From Microbispora hainanensis (GTDB lineage Bacteria > Actinomycetota > Actinomycetes > Streptosporangiales > Streptosporangiaceae), in contig NZ_CP108086.1 in assembly GCF_036186745.1 (NCBI RefSeq), positions 2,852,001 through 2,916,000 on the forward strand: DNA of 64,000 nucleotides. The letters run 5' to 3'. The translations under genes and the position numbers were made by a program. Position 1 is the first letter of the stretch. Each line of letters opens with the position of its first letter. Shown here piece by piece: positions 17,610 to 30,006 of this stretch. The notes below the pieces were generated by a model, which was not told the origin of the DNA, did no database searches, and worked only from the letters and a program-made list of their open reading frames with translations.

Positions 17610-18853
17610 GTCGCCGGGAACATGCCGACGCGGGCATGGTACTCATGCCCGAGCTCCGTCGTGTCGCTTCCCACCAAAAGACCTGTCTTTACGGTCAGGA
17701 AGGCCTTTACCCCGATTCCCCTTTCCCGCGTGGGGTTCCAGCGCAGCGCCTTGCCCGTGACGGGGTGGATGGCCCCGATGCCGGGCCTGCTGACCGCCCC
17801 CGGGCCCGCCGTGTCGGCGCCCTTCGGGTTGTCCAGCCAGCGTTGGTGTCCGCCCACGTAGACGGCGGATCCCGTGACCGCGACCGCGTAGAGGGAGTCC
17901 CCTCCGGTCAGGTTCACCCAGGTCGGACGGATCGCCTCGCCCTTCGCGTACGTCTCGAACCTCGCGGCGGAGTCGCACAGCTTCGTGGTGCCGCGCGCCG
18001 GCCCGCCCGTGGTGACGACCACGAAGTAGCGCCCGTCCGGAGACAGGTCGAGCCCCCGCACGTACGACGGGAAGTCCGCCTTGCACGCCGGGGCGTACGC
18101 CTCGGTGCGCCAGTCGGCCACCCGTCCGGTCGTGAGATCGATCACGCCGAGCTGCGGGCGGCGCAGGCCGTCGAGCGTGGAGAACCTGCCGTCCACCACT
18201 AAGCGGTCGCGGACGGCCGCCATCGCGTAGATCCGGGGATCGCCGCGGCGCCCGTCGCCGGGCGTGACGGTGAACGTGGGGTCCACCTCGCCGGTCTCGG
18301 CGTTCACACGGGCCAGCGCGGTGCGCGGGCTGCGGCCGATCCTGCTGAAGTCGCCGCCGACGTAGAGCGCGTCGCCCAGCCGTACGAGGCTGGTGACCTT
18401 CCCGCCGTAGGCGGGGGCGGAGAACTCCTCGACGGGATCGCCGTCCGCCACGTGGAGGCGGACCAGGGCCCGTTCGGGAGCGCCGAACCCGCCGCCCACG
18501 TAGACCGTGTTGTCCGGGCCGGCGGCCAGCGCGGCCACCGGCCCGTCGAGGTCCGGCGCGAAGCCGCGCAGGACGCGCCCGGTGTAGAGGTCGAACGCGA
18601 AGATGTTGGCCCGCGGCAGGTCCTCCCCGCCCTTGGCCTCGCGGACCTTGGTGAACTCGCCGCCGACGATGACGGTGCGGCCGACCAGTGCGAACGCGTT
18701 GACGATGCCGTCCAGCACGTGCGGGGTGGTGTTGACCGGGTTCTCCGAGACCACGCGGGGCTGCGGCGTCCCCGCGGACGCCGGGACGGTGGGGAAGACC
18801 GCGGCGCAGGTGACGAGCGATGCGACTGGGAGCAGTGCGGTGGTGACGCGCAT
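17606..18853 (-). CDS. Secreted beta-propeller-type protein
   Basis: A 415-residue protein with a Sec signal peptide (MRVTTALLPVASLVTCAAVF, predicted cleavage after ASA near residue 27). The mature part repeats a blade pattern: a YVGG(G/D)F or IVGGEF strand, then an (L/A)AR(V/L)N or FDLYTGRV strand, then a statement about crossing residues. This resembles delta-60/DUF5122 propellers, about six blades. Near residues 247 and 291 two cysteines could form a disulfide. Probably extracellular; ligand unknown. It is convergent with the DUF4229 gene and divergent from menG. Confidence 0.75.
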   Translation of the reverse strand: MRVTTALLPVASLVTCAAVFPTVPASAGTPQPRVVSENPVNTTPHVLDGIVNAFALVGRTVIVGGEFTKVREAKGGEDLPRANIFAFDLYTGRVLRGFAPDLDGPVAALAAGPDNTVYVGGGFGAPERALVRLHVADGDPVEEFSAPAYGGKVTSLVRLGDALYVGGDFSRIGRSPRTALARVNAETGEVDPTFTVTPGDGRRGDPRIYAMAAVRDRLVVDGRFSTLDGLRRPQLGVIDLTTGRVADWRTEAYAPACKADFPSYVRGLDLSPDGRYFVVVTTGGPARGTTKLCDSAARFETYAKGEAIRPTWVNLTGGDSLYAVAVTGSAVYVGGHQRWLDNPKGADTAGPGAVSRPGIGAIHPVTGKALRWNPTRERGIGVKAFLTVKTGLLVGSDTTELGHEYHARVGMFPAT

Positions 18854-18954
18854 TCCTCAATTTCTAGCAGACGTAGCGTAATCGATGAACTACGTTCCGC
18901 TCATCCGGTGGCGGCGGTGAGGGGTCACGCCCTTCGCGGCCTAGGCTTTGGAGC

Positions 18955-19677
18955 ATGACGCGCGCATCGCTGGACAAGCAGCCGCACGAGGTCGCCGCGA
19001 TGTTCGATCGCACGGCCCGGCGCTACGACCTGGTCAACGACGTCCTCTCGCTCGGCCAGGACCGCCTGTGGCGGAAAGCCACCGCGGCGGCGATCGACGC
19101 CGGGCCCGGCGAGCTGGTCCTCGACCTCGCCGCGGGCACCGGCACCTCGACCGACGCGTTCACCGCGCTCGGGGCGCGGGCGATCGCGTGCGACTTCTCG
19201 CTGGGCATGCTCCGCACCGGCGTCGAGCGGCGCGGCGGCTCCGGCCTGTACGGCGGGGGCGTGCGCGGGGTGACGTTCGTCGCGGGCGACGCGCTGCGCC
19301 TGCCGTTCCGCGACGAGACGTTCGACGCGGTGACGATCTCCTTCGGCCTGCGCAACGTGGCCGACACCGCGCAGGCGCTGGGCGAGATGCTGCGGGTGAC
19401 CCGCCCGGGCGGCAGGCTGGTGATCTGCGAGTTCTCCCGGCCGACGCCGAAGTCGTTCGACCTGGTCTACTCGCAGTATCTGATGAAGCTGCTGCCGCCG
19501 GTGGCCCGCATGGTCAGCTCGAACCCCGAGTCCTACGAGTACCTCGCCGAGTCGATCCAGGCCTGGCCCGGCCAGGAGGCGCTGGCGGCGATCATCCAGG
19601 AGGCCGGCTGGCGGAAGGTGGCCTGGCGCAACCTCACGCTCGGCATCGTGGCCCTGCATCGGGCGGTCAAAGCGTAA
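18955..19677 (+). CDS. menG: Demethylmenaquinone methyltransferase
   Basis: SAM-dependent methyltransferase for the last step of menaquinone synthesis, methylating demethylmenaquinone. It has 240 residues. Signatures are [20 protein letters not shown], the SAM motif [14 protein letters not shown], the UbiE motif [15 protein letters not shown] and [16 protein letters not shown] at 18955 begins 102 bp after the divergent propeller gene. It stands in front of the menJ-like reductase and the menaquinone-reducing Nuo complex, but the Rex-controlled promoter lies after it. Confidence 0.95.
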   Translation: MTRASLDKQPHEVAAMFDRTARRYDLVNDVLSLGQDRLWRKATAAAIDAGPGELVLDLAAGTGTSTDAFTALGARAIACDFSLGMLRTGVERRGGSGLYGGGVRGVTFVAGDALRLPFRDETFDAVTISFGLRNVADTAQALGEMLRVTRPGGRLVICEFSRPTPKSFDLVYSQYLMKLLPPVARMVSSNPESYEYLAESIQAWPGQEALAAIIQEAGWRKVAWRNLTLGIVALHRAVKA

Positions 19678-19726
19678 TGAGGGGGGCTTGGCCATACCCC
19701 TCTGACGCTGGGCGCCGGGAAGGGGT

Positions 19727-19764
19727 TAGACTGCGGCGCGACAGTTTGTGAAGTTGTTCACAAA
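19727..19764 (+). promoter_or_regulatory. Promoter with a perfect Rex operator for the menJ-nuo operon
   Basis: TTGTGAAGTTGTTCACAA at 19746-19763 is a perfect inverted repeat with 7-bp arms, the Rex operator form (TTGTGAA-N4-TTCACAA). A TAGACT box at 19727-19732 is a likely -10, which would place the operator just downstream of the transcription start, where a repressor blocks elongation or initiation. The first gene starts 58 bp further on. The operator is seen directly; its control by Rex is strongly inferred from known Rex sites at nuo, cyd and rex-hem promoters. Confidence 0.9.
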
Positions 19765-19821
19765 GGCACGAAGGTCTAAACCAATTCGAGGCCTTCCTTC
19801 CCTGGAACGGATAGGTCCCCC

Positions 19822-21093
19822 GTGAGCGAGCAAGCCCGCGTGACGCGGAGAGATGTCGACGCCGACGTCATCGTCGTCGGTGCGGGTCCCGCGGGTGCGA
19901 CGACGGCTTTCCATCTCGCCCGCGCCGGTCTTGACGTGCTGCTTCTCGAGAAGACGCGCTTCCCGCGCGAGAAGGTCTGCGGTGACGGGCTGACCCCGCG
20001 GGCGGTCAAGGAACTCGTCGCCATGGGCGTCGACATCGACGCGCCCGGCTGGGCCAGGAACAAGGGGCTGCGCGTCTACGGCGGCGGCGTGCGGCTCGAA
20101 CTCGACTGGCCCGAGCTGTCGAGTTACCCCGACTTCGGCCTCGTCCGCACCCGCGCCGACTTCGACCAGATCCTCGCCAGGCACGCCGAGGCCGCCGGCG
20201 TACGGCTGCGCGAGGGCGTGAACGTTTCAGGCCCGCTGCTCGACGAGCGCAGCGGCCACGTCGTGGGCGTGACGGCCAAGGCGGACGGCGAGGAGGTGTC
20301 CTACCGCTCGCGGCTCGTGGTGGCGGCCGACGGCAACTCGACCCGGCTGTCGCTCGCGATGGGCCTGCACAAGCGCGAGGACCGCCCGATGGGCGTGGCA
20401 GTGCGCACCTACTACAAGAGCCCCCGCCACGACGACGACTACCTGGAGACGTGGCTCGAACTGTGGGACGGCGACCGGCTGCTCCCCGGTTACGGCTGGA
20501 TCTTCCCCGTCGGCGACGGCACCTCGAACGTCGGTCTCGGCCTGCTGAACACCAGCGAGGCGTTCAAGAACATCGACTACCGCGACCTGCTGCGGCGCTG
20601 GATGAAGAACACTCCCGAGGAGTGGGGCTTCACCGAGGAGAACATGACGGGCCCGATCAGGGGCGCGGCGCTGCCGATGGGCTTCAACCGGCAGCCGCAC
20701 TACACCCGCGGGCTGGTGCTGGTGGGCGACGCCGGCGGGTCGATCAACCCGTTCAACGGCGAGGGCATCGCGTACGCCATGGAGACCGGCAGGACCGCCG
20801 CCGAGGTGATCGTCCAGGCGCTGTCCCGGCCGACGCCCGCCCAGCGTGAGCGCGTATTACTCGCCTATCCGCGTATCCTCAAAGACGCCCATGGGGGATA
20901 CTTCACCCTCGGTCGCCTGTTCGTCGAGGCGATCGGGAGGCCGGGAGTGATGAGCTTCGCCACCCGGCACGGGATGCCGCACCCCACCCTGATGAGATTC
21001 GCCTTCAAGTTGCTCGCTAATCTCACAGACCGGCGGGGCGACGTCTCCGACCGGATAATCAACGCCCTGTCGAAGGTGGCTCCGCCATCATGA
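19822..21093 (+). CDS. Geranylgeranyl reductase-family FAD oxidoreductase (MenJ-like)
   Basis: A 423-residue flavoprotein with the Rossmann motif VIVVGAGPAGATTAFHLARA, KVCGDGLTPRAVKEL and GDAGGSINPFNGEGIAYAME. In mycobacteria the relative MenJ saturates one isoprene unit of menaquinone, and it lies close to menG there too. The position between menG and nuoA and the Rex operator in front support menaquinone side-chain reduction. GTG at 19822 is the first plausible start. Its stop overlaps an ATG of a small ORF leading to nuoA. Confidence 0.88.
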   Translation: MSEQARVTRRDVDADVIVVGAGPAGATTAFHLARAGLDVLLLEKTRFPREKVCGDGLTPRAVKELVAMGVDIDAPGWARNKGLRVYGGGVRLELDWPELSSYPDFGLVRTRADFDQILARHAEAAGVRLREGVNVSGPLLDERSGHVVGVTAKADGEEVSYRSRLVVAADGNSTRLSLAMGLHKREDRPMGVAVRTYYKSPRHDDDYLETWLELWDGDRLLPGYGWIFPVGDGTSNVGLGLLNTSEAFKNIDYRDLLRRWMKNTPEEWGFTEENMTGPIRGAALPMGFNRQPHYTRGLVLVGDAGGSINPFNGEGIAYAMETGRTAAEVIVQALSRPTPAQRERVLLAYPRILKDAHGGYFTLGRLFVEAIGRPGVMSFATRHGMPHPTLMRFAFKLLANLTDRRGDVSDRIINALSKVAPPS

Positions 21094-21257
21094 CCGAAGC
21101 CAGCATGACGCGAACCCGTATGACGCGAACCCGCATGACCGAGACCCACGAGACGACGCGCACATCGCCGCCGGCCCCGAAGACGGCCATGCGGCCCGCC
21201 GCGCTCTCCGGCATTGTCGTGATCGCCAATATTCACCGAGTAAGCGAGGACATGTAG
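21090..21257 (+). CDS. Possible 55-residue linking ORF between menJ-like gene and nuoA
   Basis: ATG at 21090 overlaps the reductase stop (ATGA), and its TAG lies two bases before the nuoA ATG. The product begins [20 protein letters not shown], a Thr/Arg/Met repeat, and ends with a short hydrophobic stretch ([11 protein letters not shown]). No homology is recognised. Its limits, exactly joining the two flanking genes, suggest ribosomes traverse it for translational coupling, whether or not the peptide has a function. Confidence 0.4.
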   Translation: MTEASMTRTRMTRTRMTETHETTRTSPPAPKTAMRPAALSGIVVIANIHRVSEDM

Positions 21258-21259
21258 CC

Positions 21260-21619
21260 ATGGAGCTGTATGTGCCGATCGTGGTGCTCGCGGTCCTCGC
21301 GGCGGGATTCGCCGTGTTCTCCGTGAGCATCGCGCCCTTCACCGGGCCGAAGCGCTGGAACCGCGCGAAACTGGATGCCTACGAGTGCGGCATCGAGCCC
21401 ACTCCGCAGCCGGTCGGCGGCGGCCGCTTCCCGCTGAAGTACATGATCACCGCGATGCTGTTCATCGTGTTCGACATCGAGATCATCTTCCTCTATCCGT
21501 GGGCGGTGGCCTTCGACAAACTCGGCGTGTTCGGGCTCGTCGAGATGGTGCTGTTCATCGTCACCGTTCTCGTGGCGTACGCCTATGTGTGGCGGCGTCG
21601 CGGCCTCGATTGGGATTAG
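21260..21619 (+). CDS. nuoA: NADH-quinone oxidoreductase subunit A
   Basis: Membrane-arm subunit of complex I near the quinone site; 119 residues and three helices. Conserved loop [20 protein letters not shown] and [15 protein letters not shown] are intact. First of fourteen contiguous nuo genes in the order A to N. Confidence 0.97.
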   Translation: MELYVPIVVLAVLAAGFAVFSVSIAPFTGPKRWNRAKLDAYECGIEPTPQPVGGGRFPLKYMITAMLFIVFDIEIIFLYPWAVAFDKLGVFGLVEMVLFIVTVLVAYAYVWRRRGLDWD

Positions 21620-21621
21620 CC

Positions 21622-22173
21622 ATGGGTCTTGAAGAGAAACTCCCGAGCGGGTTCGTCCTCACCACCGTCGAGCAGGTGGCCGGGTGGGCCCGGAAGAACT
21701 CCGTCTGGCCTGCGACCTTCGGCCTCGCCTGCTGCGCCATCGAGCTGATGGCCACCGGTGGCCCGAAGCACGACCTGGCTCGTTTCGGCATGGAGCGTGC
21801 CTCCGCGTCGCCGCGGCAGGCGGACCTGATGATCGTGGCCGGCCGGCTGTCGCAGAAGATGGCGCCGGTCCTCCGCCAGATCTACGACCAGATGGCCGAG
21901 CCCAAGTGGGTCATCGCGATGGGCGTGTGCGCGTCCAGCGGCGGCATGTTCAACAACTACGCCATCGTGCAGGGCGTGGACCACGTGGTGCCGGTCGACA
22001 TCTACCTGCCCGGCTGCCCGCCGCGCCCGGAGATGCTGATCGACGCCATCGTGAAGCTGCACGACAAGATCCAGAACATGAAGTTCGGCGCGCACCGCGA
22101 GAAGCAGATCGAGGAGCTGGAGCTCCAGGCGCTGCGCACGCTGCCGCTGATCGACCAGGGGGCCGGGAAGTGA
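21622..22173 (+). CDS. nuoB: NADH-quinone oxidoreductase subunit B
   Basis: Holds the terminal [4Fe-4S] cluster N2 that reduces menaquinone; 183 residues. Cluster motif [11 protein letters not shown] plus [12 protein letters not shown] and GCPPRPE supply the four cysteines. ATG at 21622 is two bases after the nuoA stop; longer frames upstream are antisense/overlap noise. Stop overlaps the nuoC GTG. Confidence 0.98.
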   Translation: MGLEEKLPSGFVLTTVEQVAGWARKNSVWPATFGLACCAIELMATGGPKHDLARFGMERASASPRQADLMIVAGRLSQKMAPVLRQIYDQMAEPKWVIAMGVCASSGGMFNNYAIVQGVDHVVPVDIYLPGCPPRPEMLIDAIVKLHDKIQNMKFGAHREKQIEELELQALRTLPLIDQGAGK

Positions 22174-22835
22174 CCACCGAGAACCTGCCCGGGCTGCCCG
22201 AGGAGCCCGTCGCCCGCAAGGGCATGTTCGGCGTCAAGGACAGCGGCGACACCTCCGGTTACAACCGCCTCGTCGTCCGCCGTCCGCCGAAGCTGTCCAG
22301 CAGCCGGCCGTACGGGTCGTACTTCGACGACGTGGCCGACGCGCTGGAGCCGGCCTTCGCCGACGCCATCGAGCGCGTGGTCGTCGACCGCGGTGAGATC
22401 ACCTTCCACGTTCGGCGCGAGCGCCTGACCGAGGTGATGCGGCACCTGCGCGACGACGCCGCGCTGCGGTTCGAGCTGTCGCTGGGCGTCTCGGGCGTGC
22501 ACTACCCCGAGGAGACCGGTGCGGAGCTGCACGCCGTCTACCACCTGTGCTCCATCACGCACAACCGGCGCATCCGGGTGGAGGTCTCCTGCCCCGACGC
22601 CGACCCGCACATCCCCTCCACGGTTCAGGTCTACCCCACGCACGACTGGCACGAGCGCGAGACGTACGACTTCTTCGGAATCGTCTTCGACGGCCACCCG
22701 GCGCTGACCCGGATCGAGATGCCGGACGACTGGGAGGGGCACCCCCAGCGCAAGGACTACCCGCTCGGCGGAATCCCGGTGGAATACCGCGGCGCCGAGG
22801 TCCCCGCGCCGGACCGGAGGAGGTCGTACTCGTGA
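22170..22835 (+). CDS. nuoC: NADH-quinone oxidoreductase subunit C
   Basis: Peripheral-arm subunit of 221 residues. The 30-kDa subunit signature [18 protein letters not shown] and the C-terminal RKDYPLGG motif are present. The N-terminal 60 residues are an actinobacterial extension. Start GTG at 22170 overlaps the nuoB stop (GTGA). Confidence 0.97.
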   Translation: MTTENLPGLPEEPVARKGMFGVKDSGDTSGYNRLVVRRPPKLSSSRPYGSYFDDVADALEPAFADAIERVVVDRGEITFHVRRERLTEVMRHLRDDAALRFELSLGVSGVHYPEETGAELHAVYHLCSITHNRRIRVEVSCPDADPHIPSTVQVYPTHDWHERETYDFFGIVFDGHPALTRIEMPDDWEGHPQRKDYPLGGIPVEYRGAEVPAPDRRRSYS

Positions 22836-22888
22836 GCATCCGCGGCGACCTGCACGAGTGGACGAGGGCAGCGAGGAGAGCGTCGTGA
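22832..22888 (+). CDS. 18-codon linking mini-ORF between nuoC and nuoD
   Basis: GTG at 22832 overlaps the nuoC stop (GTGA) and its TGA overlaps the preferred nuoD GTG (again GTGA). The peptide is [18 protein letters not shown]. Probably a coupling device rather than a functional protein. Confidence 0.3.
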   Translation: MSIRGDLHEWTRAARRAS

Positions 22889-24213
22889 GCACCACCGAGA
22901 CCGCCACCGAGACTCAGGGCCGGATCTACGACGTCGCCGGTCAGGACTGGGACGAGCTGGTCAAGACCGTCAGCGAGTCGGCCGACGAGCGCCTGGTCGT
23001 CAACATGGGCCCGCAGCACCCGTCGACCCACGGCGTGCTCCGGCTCGTGCTGACCCTCGACGGCGAGACCGTGACCGAGGCCCGCACGGTGATCGGCTAC
23101 CTGCACACCGGCATCGAGAAGAACATGGAGTTCCGGACGTGGACCCAGGGGGTCACGTTCGTCACCCGCATGGACTATCTCGCGCCGATCTTCAACGAGA
23201 CCGCCTACTGCATGGGCGTCGAGAAGCTTCTGGGGATCACCGACAGGATCCCGGACCGGGCGCAGGCCATCCGGGTCCTGACGATGGAGCTCACCCGGAT
23301 CTCCTCGCACCTGGTCGCGATCGCGACGTTCGGCATGGAGCTGGGCGCGACCACGCCGATGCTGTTCGGCTTCCGCGAGCGCGAGATGGTGCTCGACCTG
23401 ATGGAGTACATCACCGGTCTGCGGATGAACATGGCGTACGTCCGGCCGGGCGGCGTCAGCGTCGACCTGCCGGCCGGCGCGGTCGACAAGATCGGTGAGT
23501 TCCTCAAGATCATGCCGGGGCGGATCAAGGAGATGCGCAAGCTCCTCGACGCCAACCCGGTCTACACCCGGCGCACCAAGGACGTGGCCTACCTCGACCT
23601 GACCGGCTGCATGGCGCTCGGCGTCACCGGGCCCATGCTCCGCGCCGCCGGCCTGCCGTGGGACCTGCGCAAGTCGCAGCCCTACTGCGGCTACGAGACG
23701 TACGAGTTCGACGTGCCGACGCAGAACACCTGCGACGTGTACGGCCGCTACCTCGTCCGCATGGCCGAGATGGAGGAGTCCCTCAAGATCATCGAGCAGG
23801 CGCTCGACCGGCTGTCCGGCCCGCTCAAGGGCGGCCCGGTGATGATCGAGGACAAGAAGATCGGCTGGCCGTCGCAGCTCGCGCTCGGCCCCGACGGCCT
23901 CGGAAACTCCCCCGACCACATCGCCCACATCATGGGCAGCTCGATGGAGGCCCTGATCCACCACTTCAAGCTGGTGACCGAGGGCTTCCGGGTGCCGGCG
24001 GGGCAGGCGTACGCCTCGGTCGAGTCGCCGCGCGGCGAGCTCGGCGCGCACGTGGTCAGCGACGGCGGCACCCGGCCCTACCGGGTCCACTTCCGCGACC
24101 CGTCGTTCACGAACCTGCAGGCGGTGCCCGCGACGTGCGAGGGCGGCATGGTCGCCGACGTCATCTCCGCGGTCGCCTCGATCGACCCGGTCATGGGAGG
24201 TGTGGACCGATGA
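22885..24213 (+). CDS. nuoD: NADH-quinone oxidoreductase subunit D
   Basis: 49-kDa subunit lining the quinone chamber; 442 residues from GTG 22885, which has GAGGAG 7 bp upstream. GTG 22858 would add nine residues and has no ribosome site. [20 protein letters not shown] with the quinone-binding His, GVEKLLGI and [16 protein letters not shown] are intact. Stop overlaps nuoE (ATGA). Confidence 0.97.
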   Translation: MSTTETATETQGRIYDVAGQDWDELVKTVSESADERLVVNMGPQHPSTHGVLRLVLTLDGETVTEARTVIGYLHTGIEKNMEFRTWTQGVTFVTRMDYLAPIFNETAYCMGVEKLLGITDRIPDRAQAIRVLTMELTRISSHLVAIATFGMELGATTPMLFGFREREMVLDLMEYITGLRMNMAYVRPGGVSVDLPAGAVDKIGEFLKIMPGRIKEMRKLLDANPVYTRRTKDVAYLDLTGCMALGVTGPMLRAAGLPWDLRKSQPYCGYETYEFDVPTQNTCDVYGRYLVRMAEMEESLKIIEQALDRLSGPLKGGPVMIEDKKIGWPSQLALGPDGLGNSPDHIAHIMGSSMEALIHHFKLVTEGFRVPAGQAYASVESPRGELGAHVVSDGGTRPYRVHFRDPSFTNLQAVPATCEGGMVADVISAVASIDPVMGGVDR

Positions 24214-24881
24214 CGTACTCGCCCGAGGTCCGTGAGCGTCTGGAGACGGACGCCAAGGAGATCATCGGCCGCTACCCCCGGCCGCGTTCGGCTCTGCTGC
24301 CGCTGCTGCACCTGGTGCAGTCGGTGGACGGCTACGTCTCCGATGACGGCCAGGAGTTCTGCGCCGAGATGCTGGGCCTGTCCAAGGCCGAGGTCGTCGG
24401 CGTGGCGACCTTCTACACCATGTACAAGCGCGAGCCGGCCGGCGAGTACAACGTCGGCGTCTGCATCAACACGCTGTGCGCGGTCATGGGCGGCGACCAG
24501 ATCTGGGAAGAGCTCAGCGAGCACGTGGGCGTCGGACACGACGAGACCACCGCCGACGGCAAGATCACGCTGGAGCGGCTGGAGTGCAACGCCGCCTGCG
24601 ACTTCGCGCCGGTCATGATGGTCAACTGGGAGTTCTTCGACAACCAGACCCCGGAGTCGGCCAAGCAGCTCGTCGACGACCTGCGCGCGGGCAAGGAGGT
24701 CGCGCCCACGCGCGGCCCGCGCCGGCTGTGCACGTTCAAGGAGGCCTCCCGGGTCCTCGCCGGGCTGCCCGACGGCCAGGCCGGTGACGGCCCGTCGGCC
24801 GCGGGCCCGTCGCTGGAGGGCCTGAAGATCGCCAAGGCCAACGGCTGGGAGGCCCCCAAGGCCGAGGGGAGCACGGAATGA
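24210..24881 (+). CDS. nuoE: NADH-quinone oxidoreductase subunit E
   Basis: 24-kDa thioredoxin-fold subunit with the [2Fe-2S] cluster N1a. Ligands are visible as CINTLC and CNAAC (C-x4-C, then C-x3-C). 223 residues; the Gly/Pro-rich C-terminal 45 residues are an extension over E. coli NuoE. ATG 24210 overlaps the nuoD stop. Confidence 0.97.
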   Translation: MTYSPEVRERLETDAKEIIGRYPRPRSALLPLLHLVQSVDGYVSDDGQEFCAEMLGLSKAEVVGVATFYTMYKREPAGEYNVGVCINTLCAVMGGDQIWEELSEHVGVGHDETTADGKITLERLECNAACDFAPVMMVNWEFFDNQTPESAKQLVDDLRAGKEVAPTRGPRRLCTFKEASRVLAGLPDGQAGDGPSAAGPSLEGLKIAKANGWEAPKAEGSTE

Positions 24882-24961
24882 CCACGCGGAGAGAACCCGG
24901 CGCAGTGAGCGGAGCGGTCCGCGAGGCACGAGCGGCCCGCGCAGCGAACGAGGAGCGGTGA
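24878..24961 (+). CDS. 27-codon linking mini-ORF between nuoE and nuoF
   Basis: ATG 24878 overlaps the nuoE stop (ATGA) and its TGA overlaps a GTG at 24958. That GTG opens a four-codon ORF ending in the ATGA of the nuoF start at 24969. The product is Arg/Ala/Glu-rich and matches nothing known. As a chain it would carry ribosomes across the 87-bp gap. Confidence 0.3.
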   Translation: MTTRREPGAVSGAVREARAARAANEER

Positions 24962-24968
24962 GCGACCG

Positions 24969-26251
<1,283 letters not shown>

Positions 26252-26255
<4 letters not shown>

Positions 26256-28648
26256 CAGTTCAGACGACGCAGCCGGAGCAGCCGGTCGTGGACATGGTCA
26301 CCCTGACCATCGACGGCTTCCAGATCAGCGTGCCCAAGGGCACCCTGATCATCCGGGCCGCGGAGCTGCTGGGGATCCAGATCCCCCGGTTCTGCGACCA
26401 CCCGCTGCTCTCGCCGGCGGCCAACTGCCGCCAGTGCCTGGTCGACATCCCCGACGCGGGCAACGGCCGCGGCTTCCCCAAGCCGCAGCCGTCCTGCGCG
26501 ATCGAGGTCGCCGAGGGCATGGTGGTCAAGACGCAGCTCACCTCGCCGGTGGCCGAGAAGGCCCAGCGCGGCGTGATGGAGATGCTGCTGCTGAACCACC
26601 CGCTCGACTGCCCGGTCTGCGACAAGGGCGGCGAGTGCCCCCTGCAGAACCAGGCCATGTCGAACGGCCAGGGCGAGAGCCGGTTCGTCGAGCAGAAGCG
26701 CACGTTCGAGAAGCCGGTGCCGCTGTCGACCGAGGTGCTGCTCGACCGCGAGCGCTGCATCCAGTGCGCGCGCTGCATCCGCTTCTCCGAGCAGATCGCC
26801 GGTGACCCGCTCATCGACTTCTTCGAGCGCGGGGCCAAGGAGCAGGTGGGCGTCGCCGACGGCGAGCCGTTCCAGTCCTACTTCTCGGGCAACACCATCC
26901 AGATCTGCCCGGTGGGCGCGCTGACCGGCGCGGCCTACCGGTTCCGCTCCCGCCCGTTCGACCTGGTCTCCACGCCGAGCGCGTGCGAGCACTGCGCGTC
27001 GGGCTGCTCGCTGCGCACCGACCACCGCCGCGGCAAGGTCACCCGCCGCCTGGCCGGGGACGACCCGCAGGTCAACGAGGAGTGGAACTGCGACAAGGGC
27101 CGCTGGGCCTTCACCTACGCCACTCAGCCCGACCGTCTGCGCTCCCCGCTGGTGCGCGACGAGAGCGGCAAGCTCGTCCCGACCTCCTGGCCGGACGCGC
27201 TGGCCGTCGCCGCCGAGGGCCTGCTGCGAGCCCGCGGCAAGGCCGGCGTGCTGGTCGGCGGGCGGCTCACGGTCGAGGACGCCTACGCCTACAGCAAGTT
27301 CGCCAGGATCGCCCTCGGCACCAACGACATCGACTTCCGGGCCCGCCCGCACTCCGAGGAGGAGACGCGGTTCCTCGCCCACGCCGTGGCAGGCAAGGGC
27401 ATCGAGGTCTCGTACGCCGACCTGGAGACGGCCCCGGCCGTGCTCCTCGCCGGGTTCGAGCCCGAGGAGGAGTCGCCGATCGTCTTCCTGCGCCTGCGCA
27501 AGGCGGCGCGCAAGCGGGGCCTGAAGGTCTACGCGCTCGCGCCGTTCGCCACGCCGGGCCTGGCCAAGATGAAGGGCACGCTGATCCGCACGCTGCCCGG
27601 CGGCGAGGCCGAGGCGCTCGGCGACCTCATCGGCGGCGACCTGCTGCCCGAGGGCGCGATCGTCCTCGCCGGTGAGCGGCTCGCCACCGCCCCCGGCGCC
27701 CTGTCGGCGCTCGTACGGCTCACGCAGGCCACCGGCGCCAGGCTCGCCTGGGTGCCGCGCCGGGCCGGTGAGCGCGGCGCCCTTGAGGCGGGCGCCCTGC
27801 CGGGGCTGCTGCCGATCGGCCGTCCGGCCGACGACGAGAGCGCCCGCGCGGAGGTCGCCCGGGTGTGGGGCGTCGCCTCGCTGCCCGACGCGCCCGGCCG
27901 CGACACGGCCGGCATCATCGATGCCGCGCTGAACGAGGAGCTGGACGCGCTGGTCGTCGCGGGTGTGGACCCCTACGACCTGCCCGACCCGGCCAAGGCG
28001 CTGGCGGCGCTGGAGAACACGCCGTTCATCGTCAGCCTGGAGATCCGCGCCAGCGCGGTCACCGACCGGGCCGACGTGGTCCTGCCGGTCGCCGCGGTCG
28101 CCGAGAAGTCCGGCACGTTCGTCGACTGGGAGGGCAGGGGCCGCTCGTTCGGCGTGGCCACCGCCGTCCCCGGGCTGATGAGCGACCTGCGCGCCATCGC
28201 CTCGATCGCCGACCAGATGGACGTCCACCTGGGCCTGCCCGACCCCGCGGCCGCCCGCCGCGAGATGGCCGCGCTCGGCGCCTGGAAGGGCACCCGCCCG
28301 GTCGCGCCGATGGTCACCGGCCGCCCGGTCAGGGAGCCGCAGGCGGGCGAGGCCGTGCTGGCGACCTGGCACCTGCTGCTCGACGACGGCCGCATGCAGG
28401 ACGGCGAGCCCTACCTCGCGGGGACCGCCCGCACGGTGGCGGCGCTGCTGTCGGAGGCCACCGCGGCGGAGATCGGCGCGGTGGACGGCGGGAAGATCAC
28501 CATCGGTGACGACGTGGTCGTCCCGGTGCGGATCGCGGACCTGCCCGACCGGGTCGTGTGGCTGCCGTCCAACTCCGCCGGCCTGTCGGTCACGCGCGAC
28601 CTGCGCGCGGTCGCCGGAGACGTCGTAACGATCGGGAGCGTCTCGTGA
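26252..28648 (+). CDS. nuoG: NADH-quinone oxidoreductase subunit G
   Basis: Largest peripheral subunit, 798 residues from GTG 26252 (an in-frame GTG at 26240 is the alternative). Residues 1-100 are a ferredoxin domain with [15 protein letters not shown]. Next is the His/Cys N5 site [17 protein letters not shown], then [10 protein letters not shown] and CPVG. A molybdopterin-like domain without cofactor follows, starting CEHCASGC, which includes the N7-type cysteines. Stop overlaps nuoH (GTGA). Confidence 0.97.
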
Positions 28649-30006
28649 ACAACCCCGGACCCACGCTGAGCGACTTCGGCCACGATCCCCTGTGGATCAG
28701 CATCATCAAGGCCGTCGCGATCTTCGTGTTCCTGATGCTGGGCGTGCTGATGGGCGTGTGGACCGAGCGCAAGCTCATCTCGCGCATGCAGCACCGCTAC
28801 GGCCCCAACCGCGCAGGTAAGTTCGGCCTGCTCCAGACGGTGGCCGACGGCCTGAAGATGGGCCTGAAGGAAGACATCATGCCCCGCACCGTGGACAAGG
28901 TGATCTACTTCCTTGCCCCGGTCATCATCGCCGTCCCGGCCTTCCTGGCCTTCTCCGTCGTGCCGTTCGGGCCGATGGTGTGGATGTTCGGCCACAAGAC
29001 GCCGCTGCAGCTCACCGACCTGCCGGTCGCGGTGCTGCTGGTCCTCGCCACCGCCTCCATCGGCGTCTACGGCATCGTGCTCGCCGGGTGGGGCTCCCGG
29101 TCGCCGTACGCGATCCTCGGCGGCCTGCGCTCCAGCGCCCAGGTCGTGTCGTACGAGATCGCGATGGGCCTGTCGTTCGTCGCGGTGTTCCTTCAGGCGG
29201 GCACGCTGTCCACCTCGGAGATCGTGGCGAAGCAGGCGAGCGGCGGCACCTGGGACATCTTCGGGCTGTCGATCCCGGCGCCGTCCTGGTATGTGGTCTC
29301 GCTGATCCCGTCCTTCCTGATCTACGCGATCACGATGCTGGGCGAGACGAACCGCGTGCCCTTCGACCTCCCCGAAGGCGAGGGCGAGCTGGTCGGCGGC
29401 TTCCACACCGAGTACGCCTCCTCGCTGAAGTTCGCGATGTTCATGCTCGCCGAGTATGTGAACGTCTTCACGGTCTCGGCGATGGCGATCACGCTGTTCT
29501 TCGGTGGCTGGCGGGCACCGTGGCCGATCTCCCTGTGGGACGGCGCGAACACCGGCTGGTGGCCGATGCTGTGGTTCTTCATCAAGCTGGTCATCGCGTT
29601 CGGCTTCTTCGTCTGGGTCCGCGCCTCGCTGCCGCGGGTCCGGTACGACCAGCTCATGGCCTTCGGGTGGAAGGTGCTGATCCCGGTCAACCTGGCCTGG
29701 ATCCTGCTGGCCGCCACCTTCAAGGCGCTGCGGATGCCCGAGGCCGACCGGGCGATCATCCTGACCATCGGCGCGGTCGTCATCATCGGGGCCTTCGCGA
29801 TCTGGCTGCGGTTCGACACCGTCAACCAGCGCCGCAGGGAGGCCAAGGCCGCCGCGATCGAGGAGGAGTTCGAGCAGCTTCGCGAGGAGCCCGTCGCGGG
29901 CGGGTTCCCGGTGCCGCCGCTCGACGCCCCGCACTACCACGGAGTCGTGCCCGCCGCGCGTCTCAACTCCGACGCCGCCAAGGAGGTGACCAGTGGGAGC
30001 AACTGA
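28645..30006 (+). CDS. nuoH: NADH-quinone oxidoreductase subunit H
   Basis: Membrane subunit of about eight helices forming the quinone channel and first proton path; 453 residues. [20 protein letters not shown] and the acidic loop [20 protein letters not shown] are intact. A 70-residue charged C-terminal extension is typical of actinobacteria. The gene overlaps nuoI by 14 bp. Confidence 0.97.
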   Translation: MNNPGPTLSDFGHDPLWISIIKAVAIFVFLMLGVLMGVWTERKLISRMQHRYGPNRAGKFGLLQTVADGLKMGLKEDIMPRTVDKVIYFLAPVIIAVPAFLAFSVVPFGPMVWMFGHKTPLQLTDLPVAVLLVLATASIGVYGIVLAGWGSRSPYAILGGLRSSAQVVSYEIAMGLSFVAVFLQAGTLSTSEIVAKQASGGTWDIFGLSIPAPSWYVVSLIPSFLIYAITMLGETNRVPFDLPEGEGELVGGFHTEYASSLKFAMFMLAEYVNVFTVSAMAITLFFGGWRAPWPISLWDGANTGWWPMLWFFIKLVIAFGFFVWVRASLPRVRYDQLMAFGWKVLIPVNLAWILLAATFKALRMPEADRAIILTIGAVVIIGAFAIWLRFDTVNQRRREAKAAAIEEEFEQLREEPVAGGFPVPPLDAPHYHGVVPAARLNSDAAKEVTSGSN

